Under the pieces are notes generated by a model, which worked only from the letters and a program-made list of their open reading frames with translations, searched no databases and was not told where the DNA came from. From an uncultured Megamonas sp. (GTDB taxonomy: Bacteria > Bacillota > Negativicutes > Selenomonadales > Selenomonadaceae): DNA of 15,253 nucleotides. How positions within the stretch are numbered: position 1 is the stretch's first letter; every line of letters begins with the position of its first letter. A program made the translations under genes and the position numbers. Positions 1 to 7,441 of this stretch are shown piece after piece. The stretch covers positions 1 to 15,253 of the forward strand of contig USIX01000047.1 of NCBI GenBank assembly GCA_900554895.1, read 5' to 3'.

Positions 1-310
1 AAATAGCAACGGGAATAGCGATTTCTGTATTCTGTAACAGCCATGCAAGACACATGCAGACGAGAGCGACAACAGAACCTACGGAAATATCAATACCGCC
101 GCCGCCGGTAATAATAGTGAACGTTACGCCGACAGTTACAATAATTAAGGTTGCATTATCAATGAGCAGGTTCCAGAAAACCTGCGGACGGGAGAAGCCG
201 TTATACATTGCAACACCGATACCGTATAAAATTATGAACAGTATTACCGTTACGAAGAACTGAAAATATCTTGAAGCAATTGCGGAATTTATCATTTGTT
301 TAATGTTCAT
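1..310 (-). CDS. yjfF: Sugar ABC transporter permease, YjfF-like (partial, N-terminal part)
   Basis: This is the second membrane subunit of the Galf-type importer; only about the first 103 residues lie in the window and the gene runs off the left edge. The reading frame begins MNIKQMINSA and shows one hydrophobic segment (about residues 17-34). It then has the hallmark of this permease family, a TVGVTFTIITGGGGIDISVG stretch at about residues 58-77, close to the equivalent motif in the neighbouring permease. The start ATG (310-308) overlaps the TGA of the upstream permease as ATGA, so translation is probably coupled; a GGTGGA lies just upstream. Order and motifs match YjfF of the E. coli ytfQ-ytfR-ytfT-yjfF system. 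The exact sugar is inferred from the whole operon, mainly from the binding protein. Confidence 0.88.
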   Translation of the reverse strand, partial: MNIKQMINSAIASRYFQFFVTVILFIILYGIGVAMYNGFSRPQVFWNLLIDNATLIIVTVGVTFTIITGGGGIDISVGSVVALVCMCLAWLLQNTEIAIPVAI

Positions 311-1338
311 GCTTTATCCACCGCCTTTTTCGACTTGAACTTGGCAAACATTTCCTGGAAACGTTTGGATTGAATTAAGCACAGGATAATAACTACGATG
401 GCCTTTACTACAGGCAGCTGGTCGGAAGCGACGCCTATAGCGTACATGGTAGTTGTCAGGGTCTGAATAGTGATAGCGCCGATAATACTGCCGCCGAGGT
501 AGAATTTACCGCCGCTCAACAGTGTGCCGCCTAGGGCAACAGCCAAGATGGCGTCCATTTCCATGTTGAGACCGGCATTGTTGGCATCAGCCGCACGGAT
601 TAAGGAACTTTCAATCAGACCGGATACGCCGGCGCAGAAACCGGAAAATGCGTATACAAGGAAAATAATCAGTGTTACGTTAATTCCGGCATATTTGCTG
701 GCAGTAGGATTGATGCCGACAGATTGAATGAACAGACCTAAAGAGGTCTTTTTCAGAATTAACAGAACGAGTGCTATCATTAAAATAGCTATGATAATAG
801 GGCTAGGAATGATATTGCCCGGAATGTTGCCGCCAATGTAACGGAACGGTTCATAATAAACGGTGATAATTTGACCTTCCGTGATGAGCTGTGCGATACC
901 GCGACCGGCAACCATTAAGATAAGTGTTACAACCATCGGCTGTATTTTTATCTTGGATACCAGAAAACCGTTCCATGCACCACAGATGGTACCTACGCAG
1001 ATACCTGCAATCATGGCAACAATCATAGGATTTTCAGCCACACCGTCGCCGCGTCCGCCGATAATACTGCAGCATACAGCACCGGAAATAGCGACAACTG
1101 CACCGACTGAAATATCAATACCGGCTGTTGCAATGACGAAAGTCATGCCTAAAGAAAGAATTATTAAGGAAGAAGAACGGTTTAAAATATCGAAAATACG
1201 TCCGTATAAACGGCCGTCCTGTGTAATTTCTACGTCTAAGAAGCCGGGAACGAATATAATATTAAAAATTACCAGAATAGCCAAAGCTACTAAAGGTAAA
1301 AATATTGAACTTGATTTGAATTTCTGTAATGCGTTCAT
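307..1338 (-). CDS. ytfT: Sugar (galactofuranose-type) ABC transporter permease, YtfT-like
   Basis: This is an inner-membrane permease of the BPD_transp_2 family, 343 residues, the usual length for ribose/galactofuranose permeases. It is strongly hydrophobic with about 8-10 membrane segments. It carries the family motif LGMTFVIATAGIDISVG at about residues 60-76 and a late AVALGGTLLSGGKFYLGGS loop, the region that usually contacts the ATPase. I chose the ATG at 1338, which shares one base with the TGA of the ATPase gene (TGATG). A GGAGG lies 9 bases upstream. A TTG one codon earlier is also possible. Its stop overlaps the next permease start by four bases. With two permeases, one double ATPase and a lipoprotein, this is a complete importer of the E. 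coli YtfQRT-YjfF layout. Confidence 0.9.
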   Translation of the reverse strand: MNALQKFKSSSIFLPLVALAILVIFNIIFVPGFLDVEITQDGRLYGRIFDILNRSSSLIILSLGMTFVIATAGIDISVGAVVAISGAVCCSIIGGRGDGVAENPMIVAMIAGICVGTICGAWNGFLVSKIKIQPMVVTLILMVAGRGIAQLITEGQIITVYYEPFRYIGGNIPGNIIPSPIIIAILMIALVLLILKKTSLGLFIQSVGINPTASKYAGINVTLIIFLVYAFSGFCAGVSGLIESSLIRAADANNAGLNMEMDAILAVALGGTLLSGGKFYLGGSIIGAITIQTLTTTMYAIGVASDQLPVVKAIVVIILCLIQSKRFQEMFAKFKSKKAVDKA

Positions 1339-2846
1339 CAAACTTCACCTCCAGCTATTGCTTTCATGATATTATCGGAGCTGATTTTATCTCCTTCAAT
1401 TTCCGCAACTTTCTTGCGGTCGCGGATAACGATGATTTTACTGCAGGTACGAACCATTTCATCCATTTCACTGGAGATGAATATTACAGCCATGCCTTTT
1501 GATTTTGCCAAGGCTACGGCCATTTTCTGAATTTCGCTCTTGGTGCCGACGTCGATACCGCGCGTCGGTTCGTCCAGAATGAGCAGGTTCGGTTCAGTTA
1601 TAAGCCAGCGGGCAATGATTACTTTCTGCTGGTTACCGCCGCTGAGGTTTTGAACGAGCTGTTCACGGTCGGAAACTTTTATTTTCAGAAGCTGAATACA
1701 GTCATCAGCATATACGACCTGGTCTTTGTACGGTATGTACTTGAAAATACCTTGTTTAGCCTGAAGTGCCAAAATAATATTTTCGCGTACGCTTAAAGAA
1801 CCGATAATACCCTGTACTTTTCTATCTTCAGGACAGAAGGCGATTTTATGTTTCATAGCGGTTATAGGATTTTTTAAATTAACCTTTTGACCATTGATAT
1901 CAATTTCACCTTTATTAATTTGGTTTACGCCGAATAAAAGCTCAGCCGTTTCAGAGCGTCCGGAACCTAAAAGGCCGCCGAGACCGATAACTTCGCCTTT
2001 GTGAATAGTAAGGTTCATTTCATTGAGCTTGCCGACAGCACCGATATCCTTAGCTTCGAGGAATATTTCATCGGACGGTGTGCTTTTTGCTCCCATTTTG
2101 TCGAATTCCTTAACGGCATCCAAATCTTTACCCACCATCTTAGCTATTAATTCTACTTGAGGCAGTTTATCAACATCATAGGCACCGACAAGTTCACCGT
2201 TACGTAAAATAGTAATGCGACTGCATAATTCGTAAATTTGTTCCAGAAAATGAGAAATAAAAATAATGCCAAGACCTTTTTTTTGCAACTGACGAATAAT
2301 ATTGAACAGACGTTTGGTTTCTTCTTCGTCAAGACTGGAAGTCGGTTCGTCCAAAATCAGGATTTTCGCATCTACGTCGACAGCACGTGCAATGGCTATC
2401 ATTTGCTGAATAGCTACAGAATAATGGTCGAGCGTTTTTGTTACATCTATATCAATATTTAAACTTTGCAGCAATTCTTTGGAACGTTTATTAATAGTTT
2501 TCCAATCAATGAAGCCGAATTTTTTAGGCTCGCGTCCGATAAAAATATTTTCGGCAACAGTCAGGTTGGGACATAAATTTACTTCCTGATATACGGTTGA
2601 TATACCGCATTCCTGTGCTTCTTTCGGTGTATTTGGCGAAATATTCTTACCATTCAATTTGATGGTACCGCCGTCGCGATGATAAACGCCTGTGAGAACT
2701 TTTATCAGCGTTGATTTTCCTGCACCGTTTTCACCCATTAAGGAATGAATTTCACCGGCCCGCAGCGTAAAATCCACATTAGACAAAGCTTTTACACCGG
2801 GAAAGACTTTATCTATATGACGCATCTCTAAGAGAACTTCTCCCAT
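1338..2846 (-). CDS. ytfR: Sugar ABC transporter ATP-binding protein with two NBDs, YtfR-like
   Basis: This 502-residue cytoplasmic ATPase has two fused nucleotide-binding domains, as in RbsA, MglA and YtfR. NBD1 has Walker A GENGAGKST (residues 38-46), a degenerate signature YSVAIQQ and Walker B ILILDEPTSSLD. NBD2 has the typical degenerate Walker A GLLGSGRSE, a canonical LSGGNQQK signature and Walker B LLILDEPTRGID. One canonical and one degenerate site is normal for this family and is not damage. The start ATG follows GAGGTG by five bases. It lies 97 bases after the binding-protein gene, with a terminator-like hairpin between them, and overlaps the following permease by one base. It should power sugar import through the two permeases. 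Confidence 0.94.
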   Translation of the reverse strand: MGEVLLEMRHIDKVFPGVKALSNVDFTLRAGEIHSLMGENGAGKSTLIKVLTGVYHRDGGTIKLNGKNISPNTPKEAQECGISTVYQEVNLCPNLTVAENIFIGREPKKFGFIDWKTINKRSKELLQSLNIDIDVTKTLDHYSVAIQQMIAIARAVDVDAKILILDEPTSSLDEEETKRLFNIIRQLQKKGLGIIFISHFLEQIYELCSRITILRNGELVGAYDVDKLPQVELIAKMVGKDLDAVKEFDKMGAKSTPSDEIFLEAKDIGAVGKLNEMNLTIHKGEVIGLGGLLGSGRSETAELLFGVNQINKGEIDINGQKVNLKNPITAMKHKIAFCPEDRKVQGIIGSLSVRENIILALQAKQGIFKYIPYKDQVVYADDCIQLLKIKVSDREQLVQNLSGGNQQKVIIARWLITEPNLLILDEPTRGIDVGTKSEIQKMAVALAKSKGMAVIFISSEMDEMVRTCSKIIVIRDRKKVAEIEGDKISSDNIMKAIAGGEV

Positions 2847-2884
2847 ATTTTCACCTCATTCAAGATTAATTTAATTTGGGAAAT

Positions 2885-2921
2885 AAAAAACCGTACTTAG
2901 CCGTTTCAAGGCTAAGTACGG
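2885..2921 (-). terminator. Intra-operon hairpin between binding protein and ATPase genes
   Basis: A perfect 12-bp inverted repeat (2891-2902 with 2910-2921, 7-base loop) is followed on the minus strand by TTTTTT ATTT. This is a textbook intrinsic terminator. It sits 22 bases past the stop of the binding-protein gene and about 45 bases before the ATPase start. I infer that it stops part of the transcripts, or protects their 3' end, so that the binding protein is made in excess over the membrane complex. No alternative promoter for the ATPase is obvious in the short gap. Confidence 0.85.
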
Positions 2922-2943
2922 CCTTTAATTTACTTAAATAATA

Positions 2944-3966
2944 TTAATATTTTCTTTCAGGTAATGTTTTTTCAGCAACATCTGCTGGGAAAACGCCTTC
3001 GTCCATGTATACCATTTTGTCAACTTGTTCGCCATTGAGAATTTTCTTAGCAGTTTCCATAAGAAGTGGTCCCTGGAGCGGATTGCATTCTACTGTGCAG
3101 TTGGATTTACCTTCAATCATAGCCTGGAATGCGCCTTTAACACCGTCAACAGACACGATTACAATATCTTTACCAGGCTGAAGACCTGCAGCTTCAATAG
3201 CCTGAATAGCACCTAAAGCCATATCATCGTTCTGGCTGAATAAGATATCAATAGTATCACGTCCGCCGGATTTGAGGAAGGATTCCATAACTTCCTGGCC
3301 TTTTTGGCGAGTGAATTCACCAGTTTGGCTCATAGCAATATTGTATTTATTGCCGTCTTCAGCAGCCTGCATAGCTTCATTGAAGCCTTTGGAACGGCCG
3401 AGGGATACGGAAGCACCTACAGTACCTTCAAGTACGGCAATCTGGAACTGGTCTCCGCCTCCGCAAGGAGTTTTGTTCTGGTCTTTCATGTACTGGTCAA
3501 CCCATTCGAATGCTTTTCTGCCTTCGGCAACGGAATCAGTACCTATTTTTGCTACGTATAAATCGTCACTTACTTTAGCGTCGCGGTCAACGATAACTAC
3601 AGGAATACCAGCATCTTTTGCTTCTTTAAGAACTGTATCCCAGCCAGTTTCAACGATTGGAGTAAATGCAATAAGGTCTACGCCCTGGGCAATGAAGGAA
3701 CGAATTGCTTTAATCTGATTTTCCTGTTTTTGCTGTGCGTCAGAGAACTGGAGATTAATACCAGCATCTTTGGCAGCCTGTTTGATGGATTCAGTCTGAG
3801 CTGTTCTCCATTCAGATTCAGCACCCAGCTGTGAATAACCGATGGTAATTTCTTTGCCATCTTTGTTTCCAGAGTCTCCGGAAGAAGCACTTTCATCTCC
3901 GCCACCGCAGCCGGCACAAAGTACTAACATCATAAGACCTGTTAATAATGCTAATAATTTCTTCAT
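2944..3966 (-). CDS. ytfQ: Galactofuranose-type sugar-binding lipoprotein, YtfQ-like
   Basis: This is the substrate-binding protein of the importer, 340 residues, of the periplasmic-binding-protein type I (ribose/galactose) fold. The N-terminus is a lipoprotein signal: MKK, a hydrophobic stretch, then lipobox LCAGC with the lipidated Cys at residue 20 and a Ser/Gly-rich linker. The mature part follows E. coli YtfQ closely: IGYSQLGAESEWRTAQ, DAQQKQENQIKAIRSFIAQG, GTVGASVSLGR, SQTGEFTRQKGQEVMESF and GAIQAIEAAGLQPGKDI. A small insertion with CGGGDQ precedes the VLEGTVGAS strand. YtfQ of E. coli is known to bind galactofuranose, so that is the best substrate guess; other furanoses are possible. 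The gene is first in its operon, with a GGAG ribosome site and its own promoter near 4060. Confidence 0.93.
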   Translation of the reverse strand: MKKLLALLTGLMMLVLCAGCGGGDESASSGDSGNKDGKEITIGYSQLGAESEWRTAQTESIKQAAKDAGINLQFSDAQQKQENQIKAIRSFIAQGVDLIAFTPIVETGWDTVLKEAKDAGIPVVIVDRDAKVSDDLYVAKIGTDSVAEGRKAFEWVDQYMKDQNKTPCGGGDQFQIAVLEGTVGASVSLGRSKGFNEAMQAAEDGNKYNIAMSQTGEFTRQKGQEVMESFLKSGGRDTIDILFSQNDDMALGAIQAIEAAGLQPGKDIVIVSVDGVKGAFQAMIEGKSNCTVECNPLQGPLLMETAKKILNGEQVDKMVYMDEGVFPADVAEKTLPERKY

Positions 3967-4026
3967 AATGTCACTCCTTATTAAATTTATATTTAGAAAT
4001 TACTAAATCAACTTTGTACTGTTTTG

Positions 4027-4046
4027 TAAATCAACCGGTTTATTTA
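4027..4046. promoter_or_regulatory. Operator-like palindrome before ytfQ, LacI-type
   Basis: This 20-bp palindrome has AACCGGTT at its centre and TAAAT/ATTTA flanks; only one of the ten base pairs is mismatched. It covers about +5 to +24 relative to the start site predicted from the promoter at 4057-4085, a classic position for a repressor operator. Central CG symmetry flanked by AA/TT is typical of LacI/GalR-family sites. No such regulator gene lies in the window, so the protein that binds is unknown. Confidence 0.6.
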
Positions 4047-4056
4047 ACTTGATAAT

Positions 4057-4085
4057 ATCATACAACTTTTTAATGAAAAATTCAA
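4057..4085 (-). promoter_or_regulatory. Predicted sigma-A promoter of the ytfQRT-yjfF operon
   Basis: On the minus strand, TTGAAT (4085-4080) and TATGAT (4062-4057) are 17 bases apart: 4/6 and 5/6 matches to the sigma-A boxes. The start site would be near 4050, giving an 84-base leader before the ytfQ start at 3966. Confidence 0.55.
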
Positions 4086-4154
4086 TAGTGAACATAAAAT
4101 TATTTTAAAATTTTTTCAAAATTTGATATATATCCAGAAATTAGATAAAATGAA

Positions 4155-4206
4155 AAAAGCTGAAACACCTTATAAATAAAGCATTTAAAAGATGGTTTCA
4201 ACTTTT
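4155..4206 (-). terminator. Probable terminator of the HAD phosphatase gene
   Basis: The arms 4155-4166 and 4195-4206 pair over 12 bases around a 28-base loop. Read on the minus strand, the one odd pair is a G-U wobble and the stem ends in CTTTTTT, so it fits a terminator for the HAD gene, whose stop is about 95 bases upstream. Read on the plus strand the pair becomes an A-C mismatch and the T run is shorter. The long loop lowers confidence. Confidence 0.45.
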
Positions 4207-4300
4207 GCCTTTGCGTAAAAGAATTTTTTATGAAAAATATATTAGATTGTGTAAAGTAGTATAGTATTATTATAAAATGTTGTATGATAAATATATTAAA

Positions 4301-5095
4301 TTAAAGGTTTTCAAGAAGCATTTCACCTACACTATCATACAACTTTGCGGCGTGTTGTTTGGCGTATACAGTGGAAGAATTTAAGCTGAAACCGTTAAAT
4401 TCTTCAATCATTGGTATGTCGTTCTGAGCATCGCCGATAGTAAGGATTTTGGTTGGTTGCCATTGCGGATAAATTTTTAACAGCTCTTTAATGCCGTTGG
4501 CTTTAGTAACGTTTTTTTGGCAGACATCAATGCAGTTTAAATTTAAATTAGCAGAAAAGGCATTGTTGAATTCATTTTCAATACGTTTGGCGTATTCGGC
4601 GGCTATTTTATCATTTTCGTAGGCAAGACTGATTTGTACCGGTTCCATTTCGCTTAAAGCTTGTTCAATAGTAGCAGTTTTTATTATTTCCTGATTTTTG
4701 TATTTAGGAGAATTAAAATATTTCAGCAACTGTGATTTGTCGTTATTAATAGTAGTTCTCATTTTATCGACAGAAGAATACATAATATGCCAGCTGTTGG
4801 CGGCAATATCAGAATAGACAAGTTTTTTGAGCATAGCTTTATTGAGTGTAAAAGATTTTACTATATTTAAATTTGTGTCAAATAGTGTTCCGCCGTTATT
4901 ACAAATAATAAAATCATATTCTAAATCGTGATTTTTTACTTCATACATCAGAGAGCGGAGGTCGCGTCCGCTGCAAAAAACAAAGATGTTGCCGGCATTG
5001 CGCCATCTTTTTATGGCATCGATATTTATTTGAGGAATGGTATTGCTCTGGTGAAAAAATAGTGTTCCGTCAAAGTCACTAACTGCAATTTTCAA
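4301..5095 (-). CDS. Cof-type HAD family sugar-phosphate phosphatase
   Basis: This 264-residue soluble hydrolase belongs to the Cof/YbiV (type IIB) branch of the haloacid dehalogenase superfamily. Motif I DFDGT is at residues 7-11, with the nucleophile and general acid as its two Asp. Motif II is the Ser in CSGRD (residue 42). A conserved Lys is in KANGIKELL, and motif IV is TIGDAQNDIPM near residue 225. The cap region between motifs II and III is full size. I chose a TTG start at 5095 because AAAGGAG lies 8 bases upstream and the frame begins right before motif I; the longer frame back to 5137 would place the ribosome site inside the gene. These enzymes dephosphorylate sugar phosphates or cofactors. 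The substrate cannot be told from sequence. Confidence 0.85.
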   Translation of the reverse strand: MKIAVSDFDGTLFFHQSNTIPQINIDAIKRWRNAGNIFVFCSGRDLRSLMYEVKNHDLEYDFIICNNGGTLFDTNLNIVKSFTLNKAMLKKLVYSDIAANSWHIMYSSVDKMRTTINNDKSQLLKYFNSPKYKNQEIIKTATIEQALSEMEPVQISLAYENDKIAAEYAKRIENEFNNAFSANLNLNCIDVCQKNVTKANGIKELLKIYPQWQPTKILTIGDAQNDIPMIEEFNGFSLNSSTVYAKQHAAKLYDSVGEMLLENL

Positions 5096-5128
5096 GATAA
5101 AAACTCCTTTCAAGCATAAACTAAATTC

Positions 5129-5134
5129 ATTATA
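5129..5134 (-). promoter_or_regulatory. Possible -10 box of the HAD gene
   Basis: A consensus TATAAT on the minus strand (5134-5129) lies 33 bases upstream of the TTG start. It is placed right after the gnt operon terminator, so the HAD gene probably has its own promoter. No good -35 box is visible at 16-18 bases. Confidence 0.4.
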
Positions 5135-5136
5135 CA

Positions 5137-5166
5137 AAAAAAAGCAGACAAAAATCTGCTTTTTTT
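5137..5166 (-). terminator. Terminator at the end of the gluconate operon
   Basis: A 12-bp inverted repeat (5137-5148 with 5155-5166) has a GC-containing core GCAGA/TCTGC, a 6-base loop and A/T runs on both sides. On the minus strand it ends in eight T, 16 bases after the stop of the SDR gene. It would end the gnt operon transcript. It could work in both directions, but no plus-strand gene approaches it. Confidence 0.85.
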
Positions 5167-5181
5167 GAAGAGATATTTAAT

Positions 5182-5949
5182 TTATCTGGACAAATATCCG
5201 CCGTCAATGGGAATTACGGCTCCGTTAATGTAGTCCGATGCCGGTGAAGCCAGGAATACGGCCAGCCCTTTTATATCCTCCGCTGTTCCCCAGCGTCCGA
5301 TAGGGATACGTTCCAGAATTTCCTTATTGCGTTTTTCGTCATTGACGAGTTTTACGTTCATATCGGTATCCATATATCCCGGGGCTATCGCATTCACATG
5401 TACATTTTTACTAGACCATTCATTTGCCAGTGCTTTCGTCAGCTGAGCTACGCCGCCTTTGCTGGCAGCATAGGCAGGGACGGTATAGCCGCCGAAGAAA
5501 CTGAGCATAGAGGCTACATTGATGATTTTTCCGTATCCCTGCTGAAGCATTTTATTTCCTGCCAGCTGGCACAAGGTAAAGACTGCATTTAAATTTACCT
5601 GTAGTACGGTATTCCAATCCTCCAGAGGAAATTCTTCGCATTTATGGCGACGCTGTACGCCGGCATTGTTGATTAATATGTCTATTTTACCATTTATTTT
5701 TTCCAAGGCCTGAGCAAAAATTCCGTTTATGTTCTCCTGCTTGCTTAAATCGCCGCGAACGGCATAGGCGATATATCCTTTATCGGTCAGTTCACTTGCC
5801 GTTTCAAAAATTTTATCACTGGAACCGATGATGACGACAGTTGCTCCTGCTTCGCAAAGACCTTCCGCCATGCCTTTTCCCAGACCTCTGCCTCCTCCGG
5901 TAATAACGGCATTTTTCCCGTTTAAATTAAACATTTCTAAAATAGACAT
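5182..5949 (-). CDS. SDR dehydrogenase, gluconate 5-dehydrogenase / KduD-like
   Basis: This 255-residue classical short-chain dehydrogenase has the cofactor loop TGGGRGLG (17-24), NNAG (94-97), structural Asn119, and the catalytic Ser147, Tyr160 and Lys164 (YAASK). IINVASMLSFFGG, ANEWSSKNVHVNAIAPGYM, GRWGTAEDI and the C-terminal SDYINGAVIPIDGGYLSR are very like KduD (2-deoxy-D-gluconate 3-dehydrogenase) and gluconate 5-dehydrogenases such as IdnO. As last gene of an operon with gluconate permease, kinase and 6PG dehydrogenase, it most likely reduces 5-keto-D-gluconate, or a related keto acid, to gluconate. The KduD reaction is the alternative. The ATG at 5949 has GGA nine bases upstream; a TTG three codons earlier would leave no spacing. 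The gap to gnd is 64 bases. Confidence 0.85.
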   Translation of the reverse strand: MSILEMFNLNGKNAVITGGGRGLGKGMAEGLCEAGATVVIIGSSDKIFETASELTDKGYIAYAVRGDLSKQENINGIFAQALEKINGKIDILINNAGVQRRHKCEEFPLEDWNTVLQVNLNAVFTLCQLAGNKMLQQGYGKIINVASMLSFFGGYTVPAYAASKGGVAQLTKALANEWSSKNVHVNAIAPGYMDTDMNVKLVNDEKRNKEILERIPIGRWGTAEDIKGLAVFLASPASDYINGAVIPIDGGYLSR

Positions 5950-6013
5950 TGTAATCAATCCTTCTTTTGAATATATTGCGCCCCGCGCCGATTATTCTTG
6001 TCGGTACAATGGC

Positions 6014-7423
6014 TTAATAATGCTTCTGCCATTGATGGTGGAATGTACCTTCTTTGTCCGTGCGTTTATAAGTATGTGCTCCGAAATAATCTCTTTGAGC
6101 CTGTATGAGATTAGCACCGACAACCTCCGTACAGAGTCCATCGATGTATGCCATGGCATTGGAGAATGCCGGTACGGGCACGCCTGCACAAACAGCTTTG
6201 GCAATTATTTTTCTGAGACTCTGCTGATTTTCCTGAACTTTGCGGAAGAAGAAATCGTCTTCAATCAGATTTTCAAGGTCAGGGTTTTTCTGATAAGCCG
6301 CAGTAATGTTGTTTAGAAATTTTGCTTTTATAATACAGCCGGCACGGAATATGGATGCGACTTCGCCTAAATTCAGGTGCCAGTTGTGGATAGTTGAAGC
6401 ACTTTTGTACAGTTCAAATCCCTGCGTATAAGCAGCTATTTTAGCCGTGTATAAAGAGCGGCGTACATCTTCCACAAAATTGCTGTCGATTTCAACAGAC
6501 AAAGTCTGTTTCAGGCCGGTTTTGGCAAGCTTATGACGTTTTTCATGAAAAGAACTGATATTGCGTGCGTTGCAGGCGCTTGTCATGATAGAAGTGTTTA
6601 CGCCCTGTTCAAGTGCAGCTATGCTTGTCCAGCGGCCGGTACCTTTCTGTCCAGCACTGTCGAGAATTTTATCAACAAGATAGCCGTCAGCCATATCGTC
6701 TGTTTCTTTTAGAATATCGGCTGTTATGCTGATTAAAAAACTGTTCAGTTCGCCTTGGTTCCAGTCGTTGAATACAGCAGAAATCTGTTCATTGGTAAGT
6801 CCGCCGATATTTTTGAGGAGAAGATACGCTTCGGCGATTAACTGCATATCAGCATATTCAATACCGTTATGCACCATTTTTACATAATGACCTGCACCGT
6901 CTTCACCGATATAGGTGCAGCACGGTTTACCGTCATCGGCTTTAGCAGAAATAGACTCCATGACAGACTGGATTTCTTTGTAGCTTTCCTTGTTACCGCC
7001 TGGCATCAAAGCCGGACCGTTTAATGCACCTTCTTCGCCGCCGGAAACGCCGACACCGAAATATTTGAAGCCTTTTTCCGTTACGTATTTATAGCGGCGC
7101 TGTGTATCCTTATAGAAGGAATTGCCTCCATCCATGATGATATCGTCTTTTTCAAGATATGGCAGCAGGCTGTCGATTACGGCATCAACAGCTTTGCCTG
7201 CCGTTACCATGATAAAGAATTTACGCGGGCGTGCAACGGATTGTACGAGTGATGATACATCATAATAAGCTGTAATATTTTTATGTGGATGATTTTTAAT
7301 AAATTTATCGGTTAAATCGGGAGTGTAATTGTATACGGAAACTTTAAAATTATGGTTGGCCATATTAAGCGCAAGACAACTTCCCATAACTCCCATGCCG
7401 ATAACGGCTATATTTGCATTCAT
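6014..7423 (-). CDS. gnd: 6-phosphogluconate dehydrogenase, decarboxylating (GntZ-like)
   Basis: This full-length, 469-residue enzyme oxidises 6-phosphogluconate to ribulose 5-phosphate and CO2. Visible are the Rossmann loop GMGVMG (9-14), MDGGNS, the family signature GVSGGEEGALNGPALMPGG, the catalytic KMVHNGIEYADMQLI block (Lys, His, Asn and Glu) and QKGTGRWTS. The C-terminal tail QRDYFGAHTYKRTD ends in an FHHQW segment that reaches the partner active site in the dimer. At residues 32-34 the sequence reads NYT, where NADP-dependent enzymes have NR(S/T); the missing Arg binds the 2'-phosphate of NADP, so NAD preference is likely. The ATG at 7423 has GGAGGT seven bases upstream; an in-frame ATG at 7438 contains that ribosome site and is rejected. 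It follows the permease stop by 18 bases. Confidence 0.95.
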   Translation of the reverse strand: MNANIAVIGMGVMGSCLALNMANHNFKVSVYNYTPDLTDKFIKNHPHKNITAYYDVSSLVQSVARPRKFFIMVTAGKAVDAVIDSLLPYLEKDDIIMDGGNSFYKDTQRRYKYVTEKGFKYFGVGVSGGEEGALNGPALMPGGNKESYKEIQSVMESISAKADDGKPCCTYIGEDGAGHYVKMVHNGIEYADMQLIAEAYLLLKNIGGLTNEQISAVFNDWNQGELNSFLISITADILKETDDMADGYLVDKILDSAGQKGTGRWTSIAALEQGVNTSIMTSACNARNISSFHEKRHKLAKTGLKQTLSVEIDSNFVEDVRRSLYTAKIAAYTQGFELYKSASTIHNWHLNLGEVASIFRAGCIIKAKFLNNITAAYQKNPDLENLIEDDFFFRKVQENQQSLRKIIAKAVCAGVPVPAFSNAMAYIDGLCTEVVGANLIQAQRDYFGAHTYKRTDKEGTFHHQWQKHY

Positions 7424-7441
7424 TTTAGATACCTCCATTAT

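Larger units (their letters stand above)
3967..4300. other. Gene-free stretch between ytfQ and the HAD gene
   Basis: This 334-bp AT-rich spacer holds the ytfQ promoter, the palindromic operator and the HAD-side hairpin listed separately. I see no coding frame with a ribosome site. The remaining 4207-4300 shows only AT-rich sequence with no recognisable structure. Confidence 0.6.

Noticed and set aside
54..1369. Plus-strand open frames at 54-263, 524-727 and 881-1369
   Set aside because: They lie antisense to the two permease genes, have no ribosome sites, and have Ile/Thr/Pro-rich translations typical of the reverse of membrane-protein codons.
2692..2733. Second-domain Walker A of the ATPase (GLLGSGRSE) as possible inactivation
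   Set aside because: Degenerate nucleotide sites in one half are normal in the RbsA/MglA/YtfR family; the other key motifs are intact.
5096..5137. N-terminal extension of the HAD phosphatase by 14 codons
   Set aside because: It would start inside the predicted -10 box and include the ribosome site of the TTG at 5095; the conserved first strand begins directly after that TTG.
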